From contig NZ_JAFFZN010000033.1 of the NCBI RefSeq assembly GCF_017676385.1, forward strand, positions 1-64,000: DNA of 64,000 nt, given 5' to 3'. This document shows positions 42,299 through 50,151 of this stretch, in pieces. The notes beneath the pieces are model-generated. The model saw nothing but the letters and a program-made list of their open reading frames with translations, had not been told where the DNA came from and made no database searches. This DNA is from Streptomyces spirodelae (GTDB lineage Bacteria > Actinomycetota > Actinomycetes > Streptomycetales > Streptomycetaceae). Numbering within the stretch: the first letter of the stretch is position 1; every line of letters starts with the position of its first letter. A program made the translations under genes and the position numbers.

Positions 42299-42808
42299 TC
42301 AGCGGCGCTCCAGTACGCCGCGCAGGAAGGACGCCTGACCGACGTGCTGCATGGTGTCGCCGATGACGCTGACGAGGCGTACCCCGAGCGAGACCGGCGG
42401 GTCCCACGCGTTGTCGACGATGCGGTCGAGCGACCGGGAACTGAGGGTGTCCAGATAGTTGAGGGTCTGTTCGTGCACCGCGTCGTGGTACTCCAGCAGC
42501 GGCTTCGGCGAGTCCACCCGGACGGCCGCCACGTCCTCGGGCGCATGGCCGAATCCGGTGTCGTCGGAGGGCAGCGGCAGCCCGAACCGCTTCTCGAACC
42601 CCTGTGCGCGCCAGACCTGCTCCGTGCCCGCGGCGTCGGCGAGATGGTCGTCCTGCACCCGGGTGAGGTGCCAGATCAGCCAGCTCACGCTGTTGCTCCG
42701 CGGCTCGGGCTGTTCGTTGAGGTGCTTCTTCCTGATGCCGCGCAGAGCGGCGTGGACCTCGCCGTTCACGCGGGTGAAGGAGTCCGTGAGGAGGGCGGTT
42801 GTGTCCAT
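42299..42808 (-). CDS. DinB-family protein (mycothiol-transferase-like)
   Basis: This 169-residue four-helix protein has NSVSWLIWHLTRVQDDHLAD and SVIGDTMQHVGQASFLRGVL. The His residues WHLTRVQDDH and QHxGQ are the typical metal ligands of the DinB/DUF664 superfamily. In actinomycetes many of these use mycothiol. Its substrate is unknown. It precedes the PaoA gene in transcription by 52 bp and could be in the same operon. Confidence 0.87.
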   Translation of the reverse strand: MDTTALLTDSFTRVNGEVHAALRGIRKKHLNEQPEPRSNSVSWLIWHLTRVQDDHLADAAGTEQVWRAQGFEKRFGLPLPSDDTGFGHAPEDVAAVRVDSPKPLLEYHDAVHEQTLNYLDTLSSRSLDRIVDNAWDPPVSLGVRLVSVIGDTMQHVGQASFLRGVLERR

Positions 42809-42851
42809 GTTCGCGACCTTACGACCCCTCAGGGCCCGCCACGCGTACTTC

Positions 42852-42879
42852 GCCCCTGCCCCCTCGCGGGGGCAGGGGC
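42852..42879 (-). terminator. Terminator hairpin
   Basis: GCCCCTGCCCCC (42852-42863) pairs perfectly with GGGGGCAGGGGC (42868-42879) around TCGC. It lies directly behind the small hydrophobic gene and before the DinB start. Confidence 0.8.
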
Positions 42880-42884
42880 CTCGC

Positions 42885-43052
42885 CTACCAGCGGTACCAG
42901 CGGCCGCGCCGGCCACCGACCGTCGGCCGTACGAGAAAGCCGAGCAGCCACAGCACGAGCACGATCACCGCGATCCACCACAGCGCCTTGAGGGCGAACC
43001 CGGCGCCGAAGAGGATCAGCGCGAGCAGCAGTACGAGCAACAAGGGACCCAT
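42885..43052 (-). CDS. Small hydrophobic membrane protein (55 aa)
   Basis: This is an open frame of 55 codons. The product begins MGPLLLVLLLALILFGAGFA, continues LKALWWIAVIVLVLWLLGFL, and ends RRGRWYRW. These are two membrane helices and a basic aromatic tail. Streptomycetes encode near-identical short hydrophobic proteins of unknown function. The perfect hairpin behind the stop supports a separate transcription unit. Confidence 0.8.
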   Translation of the reverse strand: MGPLLLVLLLALILFGAGFALKALWWIAVIVLVLWLLGFLVRPTVGGRRGRWYRW

Positions 43053-43148
43053 AGCTCTTCACCTCCGCCGCCCGGGTGCCCCTGCCGCTCCGCTCCAATC
43101 GCACAGCGGTTCGCAGCGCACTGCGGCGGCCCTGGCGGATCGGCAGGA

Positions 43149-43598
43149 TCAGATCGGCACGATCAGCCGGGCCCTGCCCCGCTGGGAGGCGTAGTCCAGG
43201 GTCTGCCAGGTGCCCGACTGGGTGCTGGTGCCGACCGGGAAACCGATCACCATGCCGGAGCGGTCCACCATCCACCGGTTGCGCGCCAGATACGCGGCGT
43301 CGTCCAACGGGTCGGCACCCAGCTCGACGACCTCCGCGATACGGTCCCACGCACGGTTGACCGCCTTTCTGGCCTCGGGCGGCTGCTGGTCCAGCAGCCC
43401 TGGCACGGCGACGGTCAGCCACGCGCTCGTGCGCTCCGCCAGCCATGTCAGCGCGAGGCTGTCGATTCCCCGGTCGCCACCGAGGTGGAAGTGCGCGTCC
43501 CCGGCGAACGGCGCCAGATACTCCGCGAACAGCTGTGCGTAGTGCGCGGGCTCATGGTGCCCCGCCGTACGGCTTCCGGTGATGGTGACGGTGCGCAT
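43149..43598 (-). CDS. SLOG-fold (YpsA/DprA-like) protein
   Basis: This 149-residue protein starts MRTVTITGSRTAGHHEPAHY and continues FHLGGDRGIDSLALTWLAER, then RNRWMVDRSGMVIGFPVGTS. The GSR and GGDRGID segments are the glycine-rich nucleotide-binding loops of the SLOG superfamily. Such proteins bind ligands such as nucleotides or ADP-ribose. No effector is fused or adjacent, so the role is open. It is divergent from the XRE regulator gene. Confidence 0.75.
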   Translation of the reverse strand: MRTVTITGSRTAGHHEPAHYAQLFAEYLAPFAGDAHFHLGGDRGIDSLALTWLAERTSAWLTVAVPGLLDQQPPEARKAVNRAWDRIAEVVELGADPLDDAAYLARNRWMVDRSGMVIGFPVGTSTQSGTWQTLDYASQRGRARLIVPI

Positions 43599-43741
43599 CG
43601 TCGTGCCCCTGTCCCTGACTCAGTGGCTCTGGACGGCCATCCCCGTACGCGATCCCCTCGCAAGGCCGCTTGGCATCCTCGCACGGAGGGCTGACAGAGC
43701 CTTCGCGTGAGAGCTCACGCCGGTAGCGTGGAGTTGTCCAC

Positions 43742-44998
43742 GTGTGGGGGTGTGCGATGCACGAGGGGTTCGAGACCAGCATCGGTGACCGGCTCGGGCG
43801 GCTCCGTACGCGGCACGGGCTGACGCAGGAGCAACTGGCGGAGCTGGCCGGGGTCTGTGTCGACACCGTCCGGAAGCTGGAACAGAACAGGCGTCAGACG
43901 GCGCGTATGGCAACGCTCAACCAGCTCGCGCGGGCGCTGGACGTCGACGTGTCGGTGCTGGTCGGTTCGCCCGTCACGTTCGAGGCGCGGCCGGACGGCA
44001 GCGCGCCCTCGGTGCTCGCGCTGCGGCGGGCGGTTTCGCCGGTCGGGGACCTGATCGGCGCACCTGGCGAACCGGACCGTGAGGACCCGGAGGAACCGCC
44101 GACCGTCGGCGCCCTGCGCGCCTCCCTCCGTGCGACCGAGGGCACCCGCCGCGCGGGCCGGATGGGCGAAGTGGGTGCTGTACTGCCGCAACTGATCCGG
44201 GACGCGCGCGCCGCCGTGCGCGCGTACGAGGGGAGCGAGCAGGACCGCAGTGCGGCGTACGCGGTCCTCGCGGAGGCGTACCAGGTTGCGGCGACCACCC
44301 TGACGGCGCTGGGCAACCCGGACGCCGCGTTCACCGCAATGGAGCGCGCCACGGCCGCGGCCCGCCACGCGGGCGATCCGCACCTGGAGGCGATCGGTGC
44401 AGCGACGCTGTCGTGGGTCTTCACCAAACAGGGGCGGCTGGAGGACGCCGAGCACGTGGCGCTCGCCCATGCCGACCGCGTCGAGCCGACGTTCCGCTCC
44501 CAGCCGCTCGACCTGTCCCTGTGGGGCATTCTGCTGCTGCGGGCCGCGACGGCCCTGGTGCGGCAGGGTGAACGCCAGTACGACCGCGTGGAAGAGCTGC
44601 TGCGCATGGCGACTGCGGCGGCCGCCGGCATCGGAAGGGACAGGCTCGACTACGCGACCCCCTTCGGCCCCACCAACACCGCCGTCGCCAAGGTCAACTT
44701 CCAGGTGGAGATGGACCGTTGCGCCCCGGCTCTCACGACCGCCCGCACCGTGCCCGACCTCGCCTCCCTCCCACCCACCTGGCGCGCCCGCTTCCACGTG
44801 GACCGCGCCCTCGCCCACGCGGCCCTCGACCAGGACGAGGCCGCCACCCACGCACTGCTCACCGCAGAGCGGGACGCTCCCGAATGGATGCGCTACCACG
44901 GCACCACCCGCCGCCTTGTCTCCGACCTCCACACCCGTGAACGCCGCCGCACCTCCCCCCTGACGGAGCTGGCCGACAGGCTGCATGTCGAGCGGTAG
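43742..44998 (+). CDS. XRE-family regulator with TPR-like C-terminus
   Basis: This 418-residue protein has an N-terminal helix-turn-helix, RTRHGLTQEQLAELAGVCVD then TVRKLEQNRRQT. A helical repeat region over residues 130-400 resembles TPR arrays (AAYAVLAEAYQVAATTLTAL, HLEAIGAATLSWVFTKQGRL). Streptomyces has many such regulators, some binding signalling peptides. GTG 43742 or ATG 43757 can serve as the start. It probably controls the small genes at 45136 and 45548 located just downstream, as in related clusters. Confidence 0.85.
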   Translation: MWGCAMHEGFETSIGDRLGRLRTRHGLTQEQLAELAGVCVDTVRKLEQNRRQTARMATLNQLARALDVDVSVLVGSPVTFEARPDGSAPSVLALRRAVSPVGDLIGAPGEPDREDPEEPPTVGALRASLRATEGTRRAGRMGEVGAVLPQLIRDARAAVRAYEGSEQDRSAAYAVLAEAYQVAATTLTALGNPDAAFTAMERATAAARHAGDPHLEAIGAATLSWVFTKQGRLEDAEHVALAHADRVEPTFRSQPLDLSLWGILLLRAATALVRQGERQYDRVEELLRMATAAAAGIGRDRLDYATPFGPTNTAVAKVNFQVEMDRCAPALTTARTVPDLASLPPTWRARFHVDRALAHAALDQDEAATHALLTAERDAPEWMRYHGTTRRLVSDLHTRERRRTSPLTELADRLHVER

Positions 44999-45135
44999 GA
45001 CACCACGTCCTACCCCGTCGCCGGACTGGCACACAGCGTCACTGGGCGAGGGCACCGCGTAACCGTACGGTCGCGGTTCGTACGGCGGCACCAGCGTCTC
45101 GCGGTGCCGCGCCCTGCAGACCCGGGACGGCCACC

Positions 45136-45551
45136 ATGACGCAGCCCTCGCAGAGCACCAACAGCACCAGCAGCAGTCACTCCGAACTCGACACCGACTG
45201 GTCCCCACCGACGCACGCGCCGTTCGCGCTCATGCCCGTCGGGGTGTGGTGGGACGCCGTGCGGGTTCCGTACGCGCAGGGGTGGGGGGGGTGGTCAAAG
45301 CGCTCGGAGAGGCGTGTGGCGGCGTCATCGGGGACCCGTACCGGTCCTGGTTGTACTGGCTGGTCCCTTCCGGGGGTGGAGAGGTGGCGACGATCGGCGG
45401 CGTGGCGTGGCTGTCGGTCGCGTGCTGGCTGCCCGTTCCGGCACCGCACCGGACGGGGCCACCGGGGCCGTACTGGGCGGTGCCGTACGAAGGGCTGACG
45501 GAGCCGGGGCGGCTTCGGGCGGCCCTCGCGGGCGGGGGTGCGGCGCGGTGA
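45136..45551 (+). pseudogene. Small regulator-partner protein, frame broken at a G8 run
   Basis: The first frame gives MTQPSQSTNSTSSSHSELDT through PVGVWWDAVRVPYAQGWGG. The matching continuation VVKALGEACGGVIGDPYRSW then LYWLVPSGGGEVATIGGVAW lies one base back. The join is at 45284-45291 (eight Gs). The combined product matches a streptomycete family (...DAVRVP...LG...GAVI.D....LYWLVPPG) that is encoded next to XRE regulators. A ninth G would restore it, so this may be natural slippage, a true mutation or a sequencing error. The final codons overlap the next gene (GTGA). Confidence 0.7.
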
Positions 45552-45748
45552 GCGGCGTCGTCGGTGCCGGGTACTGCCTGCCGTGCGGCCAGTGGTGTGA
45601 CCGGACCGTGGTGGTGGCGCTCGTGCATGTGAACTCGGGGCCCGGGCGGGCCGTCGAGGCGTGCTTGCCGCATGCGCGGGAGTACGCGGCGTATCCACTG
45701 GCCCCGCAGTGGCTGCGGGACGACCTCGCCGCGGTGGACGCGGGCTGA
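45548..45748 (+). CDS. Small Cys-containing protein (66 aa)
   Basis: GTG 45548 overlaps the TGA of the preceding frame, giving translational coupling. The product starts SGVVGAGYCLPCGQWCDRTV and later has EACLPHAREYAAY. Its Cys/His set (C9, C12, C16, C41, H43) suggests zinc binding. The small protein at 58920 has a similar layout (CCRCDLP...YACLPCARDY). Function unknown; the gene pair follows the XRE gene. Confidence 0.75.
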   Translation: MSGVVGAGYCLPCGQWCDRTVVVALVHVNSGPGRAVEACLPHAREYAAYPLAPQWLRDDLAAVDAG

Positions 45749-45750
45749 CC

Positions 45751-46347
45751 TCAGCCGGGGCCGCGCTTTCCGGTCCGGCGCGGGGGGCGCGTCCCGCGCG
45801 GGGGGCGGCTCGCCGCCGAGCGGCGGAGTTTGCCGGTCAGCGCTGTCGCGGCGGCCGTGAGGAAGACGAGGGTGTAGAGAATCTGGAGGAGGATGACGAG
45901 CCGCACGGACTGGCCGTGCGGGGTGATGTCCCCATAGCTGAGGGTGGCCAGCGTCAGCAGCGCGAAGTACAGGGCGTCCAGCCGGGTGCGCAGACCGGTG
46001 AACTCGCCAGGGTGATGCGACATCACGAAGTACGCGGAGGAGAACAGCAGCACGGACAGGCACATCAGTGAGACCAGCGCGACGACCGTGCCGGGACGGT
46101 CGAAGAGGGCGTCGCGCATGTGCTTGACCAGCAGCAGGGCGATGGCACTCAGCGCGGCACCGAACACGGTCCAGCTCAGCACCGGCCGCTCCGGCCCCAG
46201 AAGGTGTTCCGGCAGCAGGAAGTAGGCCACGAACAGCGCCGCGACCACCGGGCCGAGCAGCGGCCACCCCCGCCCTGAGGGCTCGGGCCGACGATGGGCG
46301 CTCTCGCCCGAGGGCTCGTCGGACGGCTCGTCGGAGGGCTGCGCCAT
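45751..46347 (-). CDS. Potassium channel-like (Ion_trans_2) membrane protein
   Basis: This 198-residue protein has an acidic Ser/Glu/Pro N-terminus and four hydrophobic segments. The pore region TLATLSYGDITPHG between the last two helices resembles the TVGYGD selectivity filter, but with LSYGD instead of VGYGD. The loss of the first filter Gly may alter ion selectivity. ATG 46347 is chosen; ATG 46362 is possible. It lies convergent to the small gene at 45548, 2 bp apart. Confidence 0.8.
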   Translation of the reverse strand: MAQPSDEPSDEPSGESAHRRPEPSGRGWPLLGPVVAALFVAYFLLPEHLLGPERPVLSWTVFGAALSAIALLLVKHMRDALFDRPGTVVALVSLMCLSVLLFSSAYFVMSHHPGEFTGLRTRLDALYFALLTLATLSYGDITPHGQSVRLVILLQILYTLVFLTAAATALTGKLRRSAASRPPRGTRPPRRTGKRGPG

Positions 46348-46450
46348 GCGGCCATCGTCCAAGCTGTCGCCGCCCGGCGCGCTGTGGAGGGGCCTGGCCG
46401 GGGGGGGTGCCTTACTCCTTCGGGTTACGGGGCGAAGCAGGCGAGATGAC

Positions 46451-47203
46451 CTACGGCGCCAAGACGTCCAGCTCCGCCATGGCGTCCTCGGTGATGGTGC
46501 GCATTATGCGCTCCGCGCGGGCGCCGTCACGCTCGCGGACGGCCTCGGCCACCTGGACGTGCAGGGTGACGGCCTCCTGGCGGGGGTCGCTGAACATGAC
46601 GTCGTGCTGGGTACGGCCGGTGAGGACGGCCGCGACGACATCGCCGAGACGGGCGAACATCTCGTTGCGGGAGGCGCGCAGCACGGCGCGGTGGAAGTCG
46701 ATGTCGTGCACCAGGTAGTTGTCGAGCTGTCCGCCGCGCGAGGTGGCGACCATGCCGAGCGCGTGCTCGGTCAGCGCGGCGCACTCCTCGGGGGTGGCCT
46801 GCTCGGCGGCGAGGCGGGCCGCGACCGGTTCGACGGCGGAGCGCAGCACCGTGAGGGAGCGCAACTGGCGGCCCCGGTCGGCGCCGGCCAGGCGCCAGGT
46901 GATGACCTGCGGGTCGTAGACGTTCCACTGCTCGGCCGGCAGCACGGTGACTCCGACCCTGCGCCGCGATTCAACCAGGTGCATGGACTCCAGTACCCGT
47001 ACGGCCTCGCGCGCCACGGTGCGGGAGACCTCGTAGCGGGCTGCCAGCTCCTCGGTGAGCAGGACCGTGCCCGGCGGGTACTCACCCGCCGTGATGGCGG
47101 GACCGAGCGAGGCGAGCACTCTGCCGTGCAGCCCGCGCTCGCGCGTCCGCGCCGCCCCCCGGCCCTGCTCCGAGCCGTCGGCGCCCTCGTCCTGGCTGGT
47201 CAT
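46451..47203 (-). CDS. gntR: GntR/FadR-family repressor of gluconate genes
   Basis: This 250-residue regulator has the winged helix-turn-helix TEELAARYEVSRTVAREAVR and a FadR-type all-helical C-terminal domain (FCD) with HDIDFHRAVLRASRN. Those residues provide metal and ligand contacts. It is divergent from gluconokinase and gluconate permease genes; 205 bp between them hold a candidate operator (47285-47302). By analogy to other gntR genes it would repress them until gluconate or its phosphate binds. Confidence 0.9.
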   Translation of the reverse strand: MTSQDEGADGSEQGRGAARTRERGLHGRVLASLGPAITAGEYPPGTVLLTEELAARYEVSRTVAREAVRVLESMHLVESRRRVGVTVLPAEQWNVYDPQVITWRLAGADRGRQLRSLTVLRSAVEPVAARLAAEQATPEECAALTEHALGMVATSRGGQLDNYLVHDIDFHRAVLRASRNEMFARLGDVVAAVLTGRTQHDVMFSDPRQEAVTLHVQVAEAVRERDGARAERIMRTITEDAMAELDVLAP

Positions 47204-47284
47204 GCGTCTCCCGGTCGTCTCCGCCCCTCCCCGTGCGCTCGGCGAACGCCCGGGACATTCAGCCTACGTGCTCCTCGTCACGGC

Positions 47285-47302
47285 AATTAAGTATGACTAA
47301 TT
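47285..47302. promoter_or_regulatory. Candidate GntR operator
   Basis: AATTA-AGTATGAC-TAATT is an inverted repeat with 5-bp arms and the only AT-rich segment in the gntR-gntK gap. The location between divergent genes suits joint control. Confidence 0.5.
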
Positions 47303-47408
47303 GGTTTCCAGCTATTGAATACGTGTGACCTTTGGGGTTGAGTGTCCTCCGCGCCGAGGTCGATGTCGATGAGGACGGTGAGATGAGGTGCGGAGGCAGA
47401 ACACCGGA

Positions 47409-47948
47409 GTGACCGGTCACCGCGTCGTGGTCGTCATGGGAGTGGCGGGCACCGGCAAGACCACCGTGGGGCGGCTGCTCGCCGAGGCCCTTGAGGTGCC
47501 GTACGCCGAGGCGGACGCCTTCCACCCGCCCGCCAACGTCGCCAAGATGTCCGCCGGCACCCCGCTCGACGACACCGACCGGGCGCCCTGGCTCGATGCG
47601 ATCGGCGCCTGGGCGCACGGCCGCGAGGGCCGCGGCGGGGTCGTCAGTTGCTCGGCGCTCAAGCGCGCCTACCGCGACCGGCTGCGGGCCGCCGCACCCG
47701 GGATCGTCTTCGTGCACCTCACCGGCGACCGGGCGCTGATCGGCCGCCGGATGGCGGAGCGGGCCGACCACTTCATGCCGGTCGCGCTGCTGGACTCCCA
47801 GTTCGCGACCTTGGAGCCGCTGGCGCCCGACGAGCGGGGCGTCGTCATCGATGTCGCTCCCGGCCCCGAGAGCGTCACCGAGCAGGCCCTGGACGGGCTG
47901 GTGTCACTCTCCTGTCCGCATACCGTCCAGCCGGTCGGCAACTGCTGA
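47409..47948 (+). CDS. gntK: Gluconokinase
   Basis: This 179-residue kinase phosphorylates gluconate to 6-phosphogluconate. The P-loop is VMGVAGTGKTTVGRLLAEAL, followed by the substrate segment EADAFHPPANVAKMSAGTPL with DDTDRAPWLDAIG. Later VVSCSALKRAYRDRLRAAAP and FMPVALLDSQFATLEPL match the GntK family. GTG 47409 is proposed, with GTG 47388 upstream as an alternative. It precedes gntP by 55 bp. Confidence 0.94.
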   Translation: MTGHRVVVVMGVAGTGKTTVGRLLAEALEVPYAEADAFHPPANVAKMSAGTPLDDTDRAPWLDAIGAWAHGREGRGGVVSCSALKRAYRDRLRAAAPGIVFVHLTGDRALIGRRMAERADHFMPVALLDSQFATLEPLAPDERGVVIDVAPGPESVTEQALDGLVSLSCPHTVQPVGNC

Positions 47949-48003
47949 CCCCCACCCACCCCCCACCGACAAGAAGCCCACCCACCGCGAAGAAGGAAGA
48001 GCC

Positions 48004-49407
48004 GTGCGCCATCTCAGTGCCGAGATGCTGGCCGCGGGGTCGCAGCAACCGGACCCCATCACGTCCGCCGGCAACGCCCAGTTGGGGATCGCCGCCCTGG
48101 TCGGCATCGCCGTCATCGTCGTTCTCATCACCCGGTTCAAGCTGCATGCGTTCCTCGCGCTGACCCTCGGCACCCTCGCGCTGGGCGCCACGGCGGCAGC
48201 GCCGCTGGACAAGGCCATCGCGAGCTTCACCACAGGACTGGGGGACACCGTCTCCGGCGTCGGCGTGCTCATCGCGCTGGGCGCCATCCTCGGCAAGCTG
48301 CTCGCCGACTCCGGAGGCGCCGACCAGATCGTGGACACGATCCTGGCCAGGGCGAGCAAGCGCAGCATCCCCTGGGCGATGGCGCTGATCGCCGGCATCG
48401 TCGGGCTGCCGCTGTTCTTCGAGGTCGGGCTGGTGCTGCTGATTCCAGTGGTACTGCTGGTGGCCAAGCGGGGCAACTACTCGGTGATGCGGGTGGGTAT
48501 TCCCGCACTCGCCGGGCTCTCCGTGATGCACGGCCTGGTCCCGCCGCACCCGGGACCGCTCGTCGCCATCGACGCGATGAACGCCAACCTGGGCGTGACG
48601 CTGGCCCTCGGCCTCGTCGTCGGAATCCCCACCCTCGTCGTCGCGGGGCCGCTGTTCGGCAAGGTGGCGGCCCGCTGGGTGGACACCACCCCGCCCGAAG
48701 GGGTCGTGCCCGAGCGCGCCACCACCGAACTGGACCGGCGCCCAGGCTTCGGCAGCACGCTGACGACGGTGCTGCTGCCCGTCGTCCTGATGCTCGCCAA
48801 GGCGCTCACCGACATCGTCATCGACGACCCCGAGGACACCGTGCAGCGCGTCATGGACGTCGTCGGCGACCCGATGATCGCGCTGCTGGTGGCCGTGCTG
48901 GTCGCGATGTTCACCCTCGGACGGGCCGCGGGCTTCACCAAGGACCGGATGTCCTCCACCGTGGCGGGCTCCCTCGGCCCGATCGCGGGCATCCTGCTGA
49001 TCGTCGGCGCGGGCGGCGGCTTCAAGCAGACGCTGGTCGACGTCGGTATCGGCCAGATGATCCTGGACCTGTCCAAGGACTGGTCCATACCCGCGCTGCT
49101 GCTCGGCTGGCTCATCGCCGTCTGCATCCGGCTGGCAACCGGCTCCGCGACGGTGGCCACGGTCTCGGCCGCCGGACTCGTCGGCCCCCTCACCGCCGGT
49201 ATGTCCACGACGGAGACGGCACTGGTCGTACTCGCCGTCGGCGCCGGGTCGCTGTTCTTCAGCCACGTCAACGACGCCGGCTTCTGGCTGGTCAAGGAGT
49301 ACTTCGGGATGAACGTCGGCCAGACGGTCAAGTCCTGGTCGGTGATGGAGACGATCATCTCCGTGGTGGCGCTGGTGCTGTTGCTGCTGCTGTCGCTGGT
49401 GCTGTAG
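48004..49407 (+). CDS. gntP: Gluconate:H+ symporter, GntP family
   Basis: This 467-residue transporter has about twelve hydrophobic segments. GntP signatures are GLSVMHGLVPPHPGPLVAID, LIVGAGGGFKQTLVDVGIGQ, and RLATGSATVATVSAAGLVGP. The N-terminus is GVGVLIALGAILGKLLADSG. GTG 48004 is preceded by AGAAGGAAGAGCC. It imports gluconate for GntK. The 3' end is convergent with the response regulator gene. Confidence 0.95.
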   Translation: MRHLSAEMLAAGSQQPDPITSAGNAQLGIAALVGIAVIVVLITRFKLHAFLALTLGTLALGATAAAPLDKAIASFTTGLGDTVSGVGVLIALGAILGKLLADSGGADQIVDTILARASKRSIPWAMALIAGIVGLPLFFEVGLVLLIPVVLLVAKRGNYSVMRVGIPALAGLSVMHGLVPPHPGPLVAIDAMNANLGVTLALGLVVGIPTLVVAGPLFGKVAARWVDTTPPEGVVPERATTELDRRPGFGSTLTTVLLPVVLMLAKALTDIVIDDPEDTVQRVMDVVGDPMIALLVAVLVAMFTLGRAAGFTKDRMSSTVAGSLGPIAGILLIVGAGGGFKQTLVDVGIGQMILDLSKDWSIPALLLGWLIAVCIRLATGSATVATVSAAGLVGPLTAGMSTTETALVVLAVGAGSLFFSHVNDAGFWLVKEYFGMNVGQTVKSWSVMETIISVVALVLLLLLSLVL

Positions 49408-49446
49408 CGCCGTCGGCAGGCGATCACGTACCGGGAGGGCGCCCCT

Positions 49447-50151
49447 TCAGCGGGGGGCGTCCTTGCGGCTTTCCGGATACTCGCGGCATTCCAGATAGTG
49501 GAGCACCGCCTGGACGCGGCGGTGCGTGTCGGTCGTCCGCGGGATCTCCAGCTTGTCGAAGAGGGTGGCCGTGTGCTTCTCCACCGCCCGCTGGGAGATG
49601 CCCATCCTCGCGGCGATGGCCGCGTTGGTGAGCCCCGCCGCCATGTGCGCGAGGGTCTCGTACTCGCGCGGGGTCAGCGCCCCCGGCGTGGGGCGGGCCC
49701 GCATCAGCCGGGCGACGACGTCCGGGTCCAGCGCGGTGCCGCCGTCCACCACCCGGTGCAGCGCGGCCACGAACTCGTCGACATCCAGCACCCGGTCCTT
49801 GAGCAGATATCCGATTCCGGCAGCGCCGTCCGCGAGCAGCGTGTGCGCGTAGCTGGTCTCGATGTACTGCGAGAACAGCAGGATGCCCAGACCGGGGTGG
49901 CGGCGGCGCAGCTCGGCCGCGGCGCGCAGCCCCTCGTCGCGGTGCGTGGGCGGCATCCTGATGTCCGCGACGACGGCGTCCGGACGGGTACGGCCCACCG
50001 CCTCCAGCAGTGCTTCCGGGTCGCCGACCGCCGCGGCCACCTCCAGGCCCCGGTCGGTGAGCAGTCCGACCATCCCTTCCCGTACGACGGCCGCGTCCTC
50101 GGCGATCACCAGGCGGAGTGCCGGCCCTGTCGAGGGCGTCGTGGTCGTCAT
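49447..50151 (-). CDS. NarL/LuxR-family response regulator
   Basis: This 234-residue protein has a receiver domain (RLVIAEDAAVVREGMVGLLT, phospho-acceptor Asp in AVVADIRMP, Lys in YLLKDRVLD). A LuxR-type helix-turn-helix follows (GALTPREYETLAHMAAGLTN, then AAIAARMGISQRAVEKHTAT). The start overlaps the kinase stop by ATGA. Together with the kinase and ABC transporter genes it forms an operon on the minus strand. Confidence 0.94.
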   Translation of the reverse strand: MTTTTPSTGPALRLVIAEDAAVVREGMVGLLTDRGLEVAAAVGDPEALLEAVGRTRPDAVVADIRMPPTHRDEGLRAAAELRRRHPGLGILLFSQYIETSYAHTLLADGAAGIGYLLKDRVLDVDEFVAALHRVVDGGTALDPDVVARLMRARPTPGALTPREYETLAHMAAGLTNAAIAARMGISQRAVEKHTATLFDKLEIPRTTDTHRRVQAVLHYLECREYPESRKDAPR

